Part shown: piece after piece, positions 1 through 11,690 of the stretch
How the letters are laid out: the number at the start of each line of letters is the position of its first letter
Position numbering within the stretch: the first letter of the stretch is position 1
Assembly: GCA_009617715.1 (NCBI GenBank)
Contig: VTFK01000049.1
Coordinates: 434,001 to 498,000 of the forward strand
DNA from: Plectrocnemia conspersa
Taxonomy: Eukaryota; Arthropoda; Insecta; Trichoptera; Polycentropodidae
Length of the DNA: 64,000 nt
Reading direction: 5' to 3'
Notes under the pieces: generated by a model
What the model was told of the DNA's origin: nothing
Seen by the model: only the letters and a program-made list of their open reading frames with translations
Database searches by the model: none
Translations under genes and position numbers: made by a program

Positions 1-1892
1 TTATTTAGCACACTAGCTTTCACAGCGTTTCTACTATACCTATCCATCTATGATAGTATCCCACTGGGAAAATAACGTGTTCGCTCTGACCGATTCTTAT
101 TTATGTTCCATTAAATAAAAAATCACAAATCCACTCTACCGTGCACATATTTAAGGCTCATAAAAATTAAAAACGTATTACGTCTCATACAGTTATACAC
201 TAAAAACACTAATCGAAACTCGCTTATGTGGCGTAAAAAAATATTCGCAGAATATGCGCAGATGTTATAAATTCTCTCTGAACACACACAGTAATGTGTG
301 TGTACATATCCCGGGAAACCTCACATTGTTGAAGCGGAGTTTTATTGTGTAATTTTTCATTTGAACTATACGAAATGCCTTTCGTGTTATACTAGGTTTT
401 ATTGCGCCGCTCCTTTATAAAGTATAAAATTTGTAATATAATTAAACAAATAACTCGCGAAATTAGGAAAAACGTTGGATTTTTATTAATATTGCGTAAT
501 TAGAAAGATATGACAAAATTTAATTTATTTTCAGTTCGTTGAATAAGATAAAAATATAATATCAGCATATTGAAAAATAATCTTTTTATCTAAACAAACA
601 GTAAATAAAATCAGTCTGTATTTTTTAGATTTATATCACTATAAAACAATGTTTTTTTAGAGAGAGATAAAATAGTTATTTAGTTTTAAAAAATAAGTTG
701 TTCTATCAAAGAGATGTTATTTAAATTCGCACTAAAATAATTATTTAACATTTACAGTACATACAGAGCAAGGATGTTGAGAAGTTCAAAGTATGTCAAA
801 TTATAATAGTGTTTTGGATGTGATGGAAGCCTTGTTGGTTACATGTGTATTATACAAAGTACGCTTAACATATAGTTGTACTGTAGATTATTATTCAATT
901 GACAAGAGAAGCACCTGCGTAAGATAGAAACTTTGATGATTTATAACATAAACAACAAGTGCTTCATACCTACGGCGTTATAATTATTGTTTAATTTGCT
1001 CCCATGTTTCATTAATCCTCCTACGGCGAACACTGTATAATGAAACGACAGTCCTTCGAACAAATTACTTATTAGGATAGGTGTAATTACGCTAACGTCG
1101 TAATGAAAATAACTCACCATCTTTATACGCATCATAAAGGTTGAAGCCTCCGATGCGTAATTAGTTTTTAGTTTAGTCAAAACACTCTGGACTGTAAATA
1201 CGATATAAATGTGTCAAGGGTTTATTTTCTAAACGGCTCAAGGCCTCGAATAATATCTATAAATAATCAATATCGGCTGTAGGTGTGTGATAATAAGTAG
1301 GCATTGTTTTTCAACCTACATCAAGACTATTCACGTACACTACGCAGAGATTTAAACCATTTTTAGGTCATAAAGTGTATCGGTTAACTCCCTGTTAACC
1401 CTTTAAACGTCAGCAACTTTTTAGTTTGTCACATGTTACTACACGGGTCAGTATCTTTTTAGATAAATAAATTATAAATAATTCGTTAACTTTTTTTTAA
1501 AAAAAATAATTTGCAAAAAAAATAAACTTTTTTCAAATAAAATTTAATTTTTATTTCCATTAAAAATATTTTGCTTTCTTTATTTTTTTCAACAAAGATA
1601 CGATTTTTATACTTAAATGGCGTCCTTTTTAATTTTTTTTTTGATTTCCTATATATTTTTAAACGTTTTTTCTTTCTAACTATTCTTTCTAGGGTTTATT
1701 TTAACAGAGTTAAAATTTTTAATATCTGCTATTTTAAAACAAGATGGCGGGTTAGCCGAGTCTATTTTTAAAAAATGTTTCTAGTCGATGTAATGTTTTT
1801 TTTTAAGTTGCGTGTTGTTTTATTCCTTCCAATACCTAACTTATTTTATGTATATTCTCAAAGCAGTATACTTAAAATATATTATATATTGT
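1..1892. other. AT-rich non-coding DNA
   Basis: No gene is visible. The stretch is AT-rich with homopolymer T runs (about 1490-1800) that create phenylalanine-rich spurious reading frames. By position it lies in the first intron of, or downstream from, the amon gene that starts at 28645 on the minus strand. Confidence 0.6.
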
Positions 1893-2085
1893 AAGGAACG
1901 TCAATTGGGAGGGACAGGTGAGGGCATTTTCTCACCCTCTTGAATTTTGCCAGAAAATGTATTTAAATACTGTGAATCTAAACAAAATATAAATATTATA
2001 TAAAGCTCAAATTACGTCCCTGATTCTAAATCAGAAATTATCGAGTTATTCCTTAAAGAAAATCTAAAAAAAACAATCTCAAATC
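1893..2085 (+). repeat. A-module repeat fragment
   Basis: A copy of a dispersed module also seen near 9715, 25490, 29169, 51195 and 63010. It begins with a degenerate GGGACGTCATTT-like end and a G-rich run, contains GCCAGAAAATG and a 'tactgtgaatct' segment, and reaches an inverted AATTACGTCCCTG end near 2022, followed by the family's usual 'attctaaatcagaaatt' continuation. Ends starting CAGGG resemble hAT-type termini, but no transposase is present and the superfamily is not proven. Confidence 0.6.
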
Positions 2086-2116
2086 AGGGTTATCAAATAC
2101 AATGTCGGGGTTGTAT

Positions 2117-2197
2117 TGCGCGGGATTGTCTTGCGCGGCTATGTTGGGGCGGCTTAGTGGACGCGGGATTGTCCGGCGCGGCTTTGTCGGGTCCCCG
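2117..2197. repeat. GC-rich direct repeat, two imperfect units
   Basis: Two consecutive units of about 40 bases share CGCGGGATTGTC followed by GCGCGGCT and a TG-rich tail. They form a GC-rich island in otherwise very AT-rich DNA. No coding frame is supported; a minisatellite remnant is the simplest reading. Confidence 0.6.
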
Positions 2198-2454
2198 TTT
2201 TGCTTACTTTTGCTCAGAGACTGCGATTGAATTAATTCAGTAAACTTATTAAATACATAATTTTATCAAATATATTGTATGTCTACACAATAGCTAATAA
2301 TGTTAGGAACGAATATGATTTGCAGATAAATTAAATAACTAGAAATCGCGATCGAATTATTGAACTGATTAAAATATATTTTTTGCGTCTTGAAACAACA
2401 AATACAAAAACAAAAAAAAAACTTCACAAAAATTCGCAATACACACTCATTTCT

Positions 2455-2600
2455 GGTATAAACGATAATAAAAGGTGCGCTTTTTCAACATTTTGTTTCG
2501 TTCTACGAACAAATTCTGCGAATTTCGGTCACAGTAGATACTGCGGATAAACATTTAATTCACAAATATTTTTCGAAGCCGTAAAAGCATTATTTTAAAG
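2455..2600 (+). repeat. Dispersed repeat, inverted partner of 5515-5665
   Basis: Contains a GCGCTTTTTCAACATTTT segment, then 'gcgaatttcggtca' and a 'gtaaaagcatt' end. The same order of blocks occurs in reverse orientation at 5515-5665. The pair encloses about 3 kb including a small Helitron. The two copies differ at many positions, so they are old or only distantly related. Confidence 0.6.
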
Positions 2601-2729
2601 TTAGGGTATTATTATTATTATTAATATATAATGTAATGACACCAAACAGATACTATATAGTATTATACAAGATACATACTATATAATATGTTGCTTTAAA
2701 ACACAATACACCACTCATGTTATTTTATA

Positions 2730-3233
2730 TCTATAATATAAAACTGAAAATACACGTGTCTGTCTGTCTGTCACAAGAACGAACAGTAGCGACGTGATAT
2801 TTGTACATGGCATTTTTAGGCCAATATGCTATTTTCAAATTTTAAGTTGAAAGCTAAAGGAGGAAAATTGTAATGAACAGCGACGTGCTAAGGATAAAAC
2901 GGCGCACCGTATACATATACAAATAAATAAAAACACGAAAATATAAAAATATTTTTTTTATATGCATTGCGCTGTTTTGTCACTGCGCCATTTTATTTTG
3001 GGCTGTTTTATCGCTGTGCATTTATTACGGGACACCCGTACTGACGACCAATTACGTGTTATATGTGCCAATGAAACCGCTAAATAAATTGAACAACGAC
3101 GTACTGATAGCTGATTACGTGCTACTGCAAGCGTTTAAAAATGTTGTATATAGATAAATATTGAATTTGTAAGAACAAGATGAATCCAATTAAGTTTAAG
3201 TATATCATGAGCGAAGCCGGGTAATACAGCTGG
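2730..3233 (+). mobile_element. Non-autonomous Helitron
   Basis: The 5' end starts TCTATAATATAAAACTG and runs into the TGTCTGTCTGTC stretch typical of insect Helitron 5' ends. The 3' end is GCGAAGCCGGGTAATACAGC followed by CTGGT, one base from the canonical CTAGT terminus. At about 0.5 kb, with no Rep or helicase frame, it is a non-autonomous derivative. The changed terminus suggests it is old. Boundaries are by eye. Confidence 0.65.
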
Positions 3234-5514
3234 TATTATATATGTATATGTGTAATAAGCATTTCGTTACATAGCAAAATTTATAATTTAATATGCCATA
3301 ATAGCATGTATATATTACATTTCATGTTTTAACACGCGAAGAGGCACCTGTTGATGGTTTTGGCTTCAAAGGTGTATTACTATTACTTGTGCCAAATGGT
3401 CACTTATTATATAGTTGTTATAATTTTGCATAAATATGTTTGATAATTATCTCAAGCCTTACATATGAAAATATAATTGAACGTTCTCTCCAATCCACAA
3501 AAACGTATCTTACCAACAAGATAAACGACAGAACTACAAACCTAACTGGATGATATATAATTTAGAAGAAGCACATACTGAAGATTAATTGGCGTTCAGG
3601 TTTACTTTTCGTTAGAGTCGAGCTTTTCCTACCCTCTTAAGTGCTCGTAATGCCATATAAAAACATTACCAGTGATCTTAAACCTTTGACCTTTACCTCT
3701 TATAATTTCGATGTAAAAGAAATATATTTTTTTATATATGTATTTTAGGGTCTAACATAAATTCAATATAAATATAATAACACTGTACAAAGTGAAATTA
3801 TGTCTAAGAATATGTTTTTTGGAATCTAAATCAAGTTTATTTATTGTTTAATTTTTTTAAATTACAAATTTAAATTTAAAAAAATGCTAGATTACAATGC
3901 ATTGTTCGCAATATATTATTTTTTACACTGCAATTTGTACTCTGCAAATAAAATATTCTCTCCGTAGCCCATAATAAATGTTCGGCCGTTATCAAGGCAA
4001 TTTAACCATCTTGTTAATTTTTTACTCGAGTAATTCCGTTCTTAGACATCACTCATAATTTTTTACCTACCAACCCCTCGAGATTTATAACGCATATTTT
4101 TTCACCCTCGAAGGTTGAGCGTGATACTTTATTTTAGGTTATGAAATGAATCATGAAAATGACTTTTTCGATTAAATTCTGGTATCGCCAGCCCAGACAC
4201 ATAATATATGGCATACGGGTAATATTTTGTCGTCAATCAGCTGTCGTGTGTGTGCAAAACGGTACGTGATCGATTCACAAATAGGCTGACGTTATAGCTA
4301 CAGAATGATCAAAAAGGAATAACATGTTTTCGTTTATTCAGTAAATTTAAAATAAAATATGTAAATATAATACTGAATATATCAATCTTTTTCGGTAATT
4401 TTTAAACGTTTTTATCATTAAGCACAATTGCGATTTCTTAAAAAGTTTTTATTTATGTAGTACTTTATTACTGTAAATCTTATAATATAGATTTGAATAT
4501 AGTGCATATAAGAATCAGTCTATTTCTACACTTGTCACTAGAATTTTAGTTAAGCTATTATAATAGAATATAATATACATTTTCCATTATATTTTTAATT
4601 GCATACCAAATTTTGCTTAGAGTATATTTAAAGATACTTAAAATTTAATACATATATGACTTTAATAAATAAATGTTTTATTTAATTGACTTCTAAACAC
4701 TACAAATCAAACATTTTTCTAACATAAAAAACTTATAATATAGTAATCAAAAGATAAGAAGATTAAATTTATTCAGTATATTATATATTGTATTAAAATG
4801 TTGTTTCTCTGCAAAATGATCGACTGAAATTTGGATACTAGTGTAACATTATATATAATATTTGATAATTTTATTTTTTGTATGTATTAATAATACTATA
4901 TGTTATTTTTTTACCATCGTGACGCATTGGAATATCATGTTACATAAAAAAATAGATTTTAGTATATAAATATTTATCTAATCAATCTATTTTAATTTGA
5001 TCATATATATATTTTAAAGTATATCAATTTAATCAAAAAATATTGATAACTAAATTGAATTACGTTTTGCAAATAAGTTATTAATGGAAAAATACACAAC
5101 GTTAAGCGATAATCGATAAGTGTTAAAAAAAATTGACTGGCCTAAATATATATTTTTCATTGTTCTCTTAAAATAGCACACTTCTATATTCTAGAAACAA
5201 GTAATAATGACTGAACGTGTTGATCTACATCCATATCGCTCAAGTGGGTCACGATCACAAGACACGAAACATTTTATTTAATTTAATTTAATTTATTAAG
5301 GACCCCATTGCTCCACGATTAGGGTTTCCAATCGTGTATTCGAATAATTGATCAATATCGAATGAAATTTAAAATAATCCTAAAATGAAACGTTTTATAT
5401 ACTCGAGCAACAGGAGTATTCGTATTCTTCTGTCAATATGCCCGAGTGACTAGTGCCGCTCTAAAAGCCACGGTATATGCGCCTTTAGTTTGTATCAAAA
5501 TGCGAGACAATGAA
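3234..5514. other. AT-rich non-coding DNA
   Basis: No gene, RNA or clear transposon structure is seen. It contains isolated degenerate matches to the 'gacgcattgg' retrotransposon tail motif (near 4920) but nothing that can be bounded. Confidence 0.5.
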
Positions 5515-5665
5515 ACGCTTCTTTTCAACAAAAAAATGCTTTTACACCTCCAAGAAACATTTATAAAATAATGTTTATCAAAATGTATACTATGACCGAA
5601 ATTCGCGGAACTCGTTCGTTGAACGAAATAAAATGTTAGAAAAGCACACTTTTATTTTCATTTAT
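5515..5665 (-). repeat. Dispersed repeat, inverted partner of 2455-2600
   Basis: The reverse complement carries the same ordered blocks as 2455-2600: a 'gtgcttttctaacatttt' start, 'gcgaatttcggtca' in the middle and 'gtaaaagcatt' at the end. It could be the second terminal arm of a decayed 3.2-kb element or an independent insertion. Confidence 0.55.
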
Positions 5666-5896
5666 TTTTATTTTAATGGCAATTGAATTTTTTTGGACTT
5701 ACTGGTTAAAAGAAAAAATCGGTTAAAACCGAGAAAAATTACGAATATATTCGAATACTTCATACATTTTTATTCAATATTCGAATCGTTAAAAACTACT
5801 AATAATTAAAAACCCTTATCACGATTAGCAAAATATAATACAATGTATTATTGCAATACACAAAAAAAAAATACGAACCAGACCAGCTGCTCATAG

Positions 5897-6184
5897 ATGA
5901 TATTTAATGGAACATTTAATGCCAGCGTATTAAGGAGCTGGATGTCAAAAGCCACAGGCGAGTTGACTAATGCCGACATCATGGCTCTAATAACCATCAA
6001 AAGAGATGATTCTGGAAAACGTTTTGGAACTCAAAACTGGAACGTCTTGAGAACAGTTTCGAAAACTCAGCGAATCGTATCCAAACGCTCCAAAAAGAAA
6101 AACGCTGGAATACAAGAACGAATAATAAACAAATATTATCTTATAAATGTATCTGGAGAACCTTTTCTAAACTTTTCAAATTAA
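5897..6184 (+). CDS. Orphan reading frame of 95 codons, doubtful
   Basis: The predicted product is basic and hydrophilic, with a KRSKKKNAG stretch, no signal peptide and no membrane segment. I recognise no family. It directly abuts a foldback repeat array (6290 onward), so it may be a piece of transposon coding sequence or a chance open frame in slightly less AT-rich DNA. No splice context or codon signature argues strongly for a real gene. Confidence 0.15.
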   Translation: MIFNGTFNASVLRSWMSKATGELTNADIMALITIKRDDSGKRFGTQNWNVLRTVSKTQRIVSKRSKKKNAGIQERIINKYYLINVSGEPFLNFSN

Positions 6185-6289
6185 AAATGAGTATTTGCTT
6201 ATTCGAAGATTTTATATCATAGATCTCGATTCAAGAATGCTACAAACTAAAGTGTCAATGTTTCAACTTTGGGGTTTTTTTTTTCCCGA

Positions 6290-6810
6290 ACGCAGGGACG
6301 TCATTTCAACTTTTACTCAAAAGTCAAAAATCCACGTCAAAAGCAATTAAAACGTGCCATTACCGCCGCAGTGGGAATGTTCTGTAATCTAGAGTTCATA
6401 TTACGACTTTTATATTAATATTAAAAATTAAATTCGAAACATATACCAATAGGAGATCGCAAAAAAAACAATTATCACTTCTCAGAAGTCATAAATCCAC
6501 GTCAAAAGTAATAAAATCATGCCGTCGTTGTCGCAGTGAGAAAGCTCGGTAATCTGGTGTTAACCTACGACTTTTATAATAATATTACAAATTGAATAAA
6601 GCACATCTAAACCGAATTTTGACCAATATGAGAGCGCAAAAAACAATTATTTATTCTCAAAGTCAAAAATCCACGTCAAAAGCAATAATATCGTGCCGAC
6701 GTCGTCACAATTTTATCGCTTTTGACGTGAATTTTTGACTTCTGAGAAGTAATACTTGTTTTTGCGCCCTCCTATTGACCAAAATTCGGTTTGTATATAC
6801 TTTAATCATT
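6290..6810 (+). repeat. Foldback family: tandem left arms plus one right arm
   Basis: Begins with CAGGGACGTCATTTCAAC. Three successive copies of the left-arm sequence (the AGAAGTC..AAAATCCACGTCAAAAG block followed by GCAATAAAATCGTGCC-like sequence) occur near 6318, 6480 and 6655. The first two are separated from the next by an 'acgacttttataataatatta' spacer. A right arm in inverse orientation (6700-6800) ends in GCGCCCTCCTATTGACCAAA. The arms can pair with each other. This head-to-tail layout differs from the simple foldback at 10405. Confidence 0.75.
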
Positions 6811-7124
6811 ACTCTCGTATTAGAATTCCGTGGTAATATTCGGTACACGTTCCTCATAATAAAGCTAAGCATATGCTTCCGAAATCTTTAGTGGAAGTTT
6901 CTCTAGCCAAAATGTTAAAGGAATAACCTGATGACGAACGGTATTGAGAAAATTACACAGTACACCCATCCCTTGATTTACGCAGCAGATACGTTCCAGG
7001 AAACATCGCGTTAATAGAGACAAAGATCAAAATTGTAATAAAATGATCGAATTGTATTCACGTGTACTTTTTAATATGTTTTTATTTAAAAAGTAAACGA
7101 GCAAAATCTTCAGTGACACACGTG

Positions 7125-7330
7125 CACTCGAAAAAGTAGGACACACTGCATGTGCAGTGAGAGAGGCTTCAGATGTAGGTCAAGTGCAAGAAGTGAAAGT
7201 AAATCATGCGTTTGTATTATACATTATCACGCTACACATGTGAAAAGAAATATGATTTGGGATATTAAAAAATGTTTTTTTCTCAGCCGTGTAAATCGAG
7301 TATATTGAACTTTTCGACATTCACTCTGTA
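7125..7330 (+). repeat. Dispersed repeat, shared with 23760-23990
   Basis: The segment GGACACACTGCATG..GCAGTG, AGAGGCTTCAGATGTAGGTC and AAGTGCAAG recurs in inverse orientation around 23917-23985, then both copies lose similarity gradually. Both carry open translation around the shared core, which could reflect an old transposon coding region, but no family is recognised. Confidence 0.6.
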
Positions 7331-8246
7331 GTTTAAAACAGATCAAACACATCTAAGTAATTTAAATTATCTAAATACAGAAGTAAACTAGAAGATATTT
7401 AAATAATATAATTGGTAAATAATAATAATATATTTTAAAAACAAAAACAGAAACAAATATTTGCTCAAAATATACATATGAATTTTATATATAAAATCCT
7501 AAAATAACTGAGTTCGTAAGTCCTAACTAGAGTGTTAAAAATAAATGTGTTTGAAAAGTAATTTTCGAATGTTTAAAAGTGAGTAAAAAAAAGTTATATT
7601 GCTTTTTTTATTATATATAAAGCTAAAAAGTTTTTTAATGTAAATCGATGGGCATGATGTCCATTTAGTTCAACGTTCCAAGCCTTCCAAGAATAAAAAT
7701 AGCTGTATATTCTCGGCCAAATTTTTTGAGCAAATTTATAGTTTCAATGCAATGTTTAATAAATATTAAATATTATTAATGATTCTGATTTTGTGTGTGT
7801 GAAATATGCTAATCAAAACTACTAGGCTTTATGAGTAATTAATTGTTTTTTTGTATACACACTGTAGCGTGTCAATCGACCAAAAATGCACGATGGAAAG
7901 CAGGTGGTGTACTAGTATGATATATCGTTTAACGTATAATGACCGGATTATAGCTTGTTTTCATGTTGGCGAATATGATTATGCAAATACTGATATTATA
8001 TAATAGATATTTATAAACTGGCGCGCCTGCCATCCTTGAGATGACCGACCCTTTACTGTCGTGGAATTCAAGGCTCTGTGGTTATATTAAGGTATGGCGG
8101 GATTTGTGGTATATATTTACATAATATTATAATGAGATAACGAAGCGATAGAAGCTTGTATAAGCAACTGGTGTCGTATCCGTTGAAAAATCAACGGAGT
8201 GTACATAAATGATATATGGATTAACTTCTCTATAACAGAATTTTAT

Positions 8247-8300
8247 ATATATATATATATATATACTATATTATATGAATATATATATATATACTATATT
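8247..8300. repeat. TA dinucleotide microsatellite
   Basis: Runs of alternating TA interrupted by a repeated 'tactatattatatgaa' block. Simple sequence repeat with no other feature. Confidence 0.85.
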
Positions 8301-9714
8301 ATATGAAGAAATAAAAATAAAATGTATTTATGATATATAATTTACGCTAAAAATAAATGTATTATAATTATTGATATTAAAAAAAATAGTTAAAAAATAT
8401 TATGTTGTATTTTTAAAAATACAAGAGCTCACTTTTTTGTAATGTAACGGTTATTTGAACGCTTAGGTATACGAATCTTTTTAAGAAACAGATATGTTAA
8501 TAAAATGTGGGGAAGACATTTCTTGTACATATTTGAACATATTTACATTTTTTTAATCACGATTCTAATCAATTTTATAAAGCAATTAATTGTTGCAGTG
8601 GATGAACATATATTTATTTCGATTGTAACTGAACTTTTAATTTACTGTATAGCTTAAAACTTATTATAAAATAAGTTTAAGTTGAGTTATATTATGCGTC
8701 AATATATAATCATAAATCATGTTGAACAATTTTTTAGTTATGCGTGACACCAATTGACATCTACAATCTGACAGCAACTGTTGCTTCTTTATTCAATTTA
8801 CCATGTAAACGTTAATTGATTGACGTTAAAAATTGTGAAAAATCACTATAAAATACATAGAGGTTTATAGAATCAATTTTTAACTTATGTATATAAGGCA
8901 GGTGACGAATGGTTCTATTACATACCCAAATAACAATGGATCACTCTATATTTGACATTTTAATACCTCTTTGATGTCGATAAAATTGTTATCAGGAATA
9001 CGTACATATATTTGAACCTACGCATCCAATAATATATCAAAGAGTATTCCAGGAACATCAGATGGGATATAAAACGATAAGGATGTGACAAAAAGCTAAA
9101 TAACACATCAGTTATGATTACAATGGTTATACGTCAAAAACGAGCTCACACCCAATGAAACGCCATTCACGTTTACATTCAACGTAATTTATCGTCTGAT
9201 ACGCAATTTAATTAAAATTCAACAAACTATAGACTCTTGTATGATACGTGTTTTGGTTTGAAATATACGGAAATACAATATTCTTAACTTAAATAAGAGT
9301 CCTTAAATTCCGCAAAAAAAAATTTTCGAAAAAACATACTATACGGAAATATCCTCTGAAATAATAACTTAATCGACAGTAAAATAAAACACATGACATT
9401 GAGGTTGATGAATACGCAAGAAGTTAACTTAAAATATCGAAACAACTATAAGTTAACTGAATAAAATGCGTAGTATATTTTAAAAATTTGAACCGACTAT
9501 CTGAAAAGTAGATGAAATTGTTAAAGAAAATATTAGCAATCTAAGTGAAATATTTAATTAAAATATAAATGTAAATCATTTTAAAGATTATGTTGATAAT
9601 ATCATAAAAAATATTAACAAATAAGTTTCTGAAACGGTCAGAAAAGCTAAAAACATTATCAATAAAAATGCAATAAACTCTGCTCTGAGGATTTTTGCAC
9701 ACATATTGGGAGAA

Positions 9715-10660
9715 ATCATTTGTAAGGGGAGCATTTTCCCCTTTGAATTTGGCCAGAAAAATGCATGTCCTTTAATGAAATATTATGAATCTTAATGAAA
9801 TCGAAATATCAAAAAAAGCGACCACTAACTGATCAAATTTTGGCCACCCCCACTTGAAAAAGCTGAAATGACGTTCCTGATTCTAAACCAAAAATTCTCG
9901 AGTTATCCATCAAAAAAAAAATATTTCAGTGAAATTATATCGAAATACATTTTCACCGGTAAATATATATTTTTACAAATGAAAATATAGTTTATCTAAA
10001 AAATATAATTTCAACTTTTTCATACGTAGCAATATATTCATAAAATGCTACAGTAAATATGTTATTTTCGGTGAAGTTATATTTTCACTAGTAAAGTCCT
10101 AATACATTTTTACCAGTAGATATATATTTATACTAGCGAAATGATAGGCGCTAATGAAATTATATCCTGCTCTAAAATGCATATAAAACTGACAGTTGCG
10201 AAACGTTGCGAAACCTAACCTAACCTAATAAAAGTTCTAAAATAATAATAAAATAATTCTCACAATGGGAAAAATAAGCGAAAGAAGAACAGCTCTCGCA
10301 TATTGCACCATAGTTGGTCTGCACTTAGATATAACACTATGTTTTAAAAATATTATAGCTATTCTTACTGATATTAATACGGAATTCTGATATGACAGTG
10401 TTGGTCAAAGTATATTCAAACCGAATTTTGGTCAATAGGAGGGCGAAAAAAACAATTATCACTTCTCAGAAGTCAAAAATTCACGGCAAAAGCAATAAAA
10501 TCGTGTCGGCAACGTCGCAGTGGGAACGCTCGGTAACGAGCGTTCCCACTGCGACGGCGACGGCACGATTTTATTGCTTTTGACGTGGATTTTTGACTTC
10601 TGAGAAGTGATAATTGTTTTTTTCGCCCTCCTATTGGTCAAAATTTGGTTTATATGTTCC
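9715..10660 (+). repeat. Long composite repeat, modules A-B-foldback
   Basis: The fullest copy of the family. Module A (9720-9900) has the G/C-rich start, GGCCAGAAAAATGCATGTC, then 'aatgaaatattatgaatctt' and 'gaccactaactg'. Module B (about 9940-10260) has repeated ATTTTCACCGGTAAATATA / TTCACTAGTAAAG motifs. The foldback C (10405-10650) has arms of about 115 bases that are close to perfect reverse complements, meeting at a GAACGCTCGGTAACGAGCGTTC centre. No transposase is encoded; open frames in both strands of the foldback are artefacts of its symmetry. Confidence 0.8.
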
Positions 10661-11084
10661 TCATTTAATAAATAGTAAAGATTAATATGAAGCACAGTAA
10701 ATAGAATTTTTAAGGTAATGATTTGCAAAAAAAATAATCAAGAATAATAGCGAAGAAATTGGAAAATATTTTTTTGATGAATTTATGTAACTTTAATGAA
10801 ATAAAATTAAGTCAATAAATAATACATATATCATATCTTAATACTATTATTATATTTTTTTCATGAACTATGCTTCTTACTTGTTCTTTTAAAATTCAAT
10901 AATAAATATTTTGAGTTTTCAACTTAGTTTTTTTTTCTAAATGTATACTTTTTTTTGTATTAAATTGTAACTACAGAATGAGTTAATTTTACTCATTCGA
11001 AATTACGTAAATACCGAAATCACATAAAAATTTGCCATAATTTAATATTTATTTTAATGCTCGTAAACATTATGTTGTGATATT
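10661..11084. other. AT-rich non-coding DNA
   Basis: No gene, RNA or repeat boundary is seen. Confidence 0.5.
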
Positions 11085-11690
11085 TATTTTAGTTTTGATT
11101 AGTATTTTGCTTATTGTGGAGTACTACAAGGATGCAAATTAAGTACTCGAAATATTTATTATATGCCGATGAAAGTGTTTTAAAGTATTCTTACAAATTC
11201 GAATTCAAATACTTTACATAAAGACCTGGAGATTGTCGATCGACAATCACATGTCACGTTGTGACATTTTCCAGATCCTTTGTCCTGAGGAATTCTCTTA
11301 CAATTTAGTCAGAGGTGTTTTGAACAGAAATACTTTTGTCGATGATTTGAGAGTGAATTTTTATCAAAAAAAAATTCTATTATTATAAACTGGTCTCAAA
11401 AGTGAAATTATATTATATATAATAATTCATAAGTAACTAAATAAATATTATTAATTCAAAGGCAAATATTTAAGTACTTGTAGGTATTCACTATGTCTAA
11501 TTGACTTACTTTGTAACGCATTGGGCTACAATGGAAGAAAAAAATTATGTTTTCAGTGATAGCTATGAGGGACTGGAAAAATATGTATGATGGTGTTAAT
11601 CTATTTTAAGTATGCATCATATTTTTTTATGTATTATATATATATCATTACCATCATGTCAAATAAGATAAACCTGACAAATTATGTTTC
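11085..11690 (+). pseudogene. Non-LTR retrotransposon fragment (RT palm remnant)
   Basis: Broken frames give GVLQGCKLSTRN- and YADESVLKYS-like stretches, matching the order of the reverse-transcriptase 'GVPQGSxLGP' and 'YADD' motifs in jockey/CR1-type elements, with most of the loop between them deleted. A related copy lies at 14480-14840, with similar sequence before the RT piece ('tattttgct', 'gcactacagggat') and a similar tail (ATGCATCATATTTTTTT). Frameshifts and stops make it non-functional. Superfamily assignment below non-LTR is uncertain. Confidence 0.6.

Larger units (their letters stand above)
6811..9714. other. AT-rich non-coding DNA with small repeats
   Basis: Apart from the separately listed repeat at 7125-7330 and a TA microsatellite at 8247-8300, I see no gene or element. 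The portion just after 6811 ('ttaatcattactctcgtatt') is the outer flank of the foldback family copy. Confidence 0.5.

Noticed and set aside
1571..1771. Phenylalanine-rich 66-codon frame
   Set aside because: Made by T-rich low-complexity DNA; no promoter or splice context.
10392..10728. Similar reading frames on both strands at the foldback
   Set aside because: The two products resemble each other only because the DNA is a palindrome.
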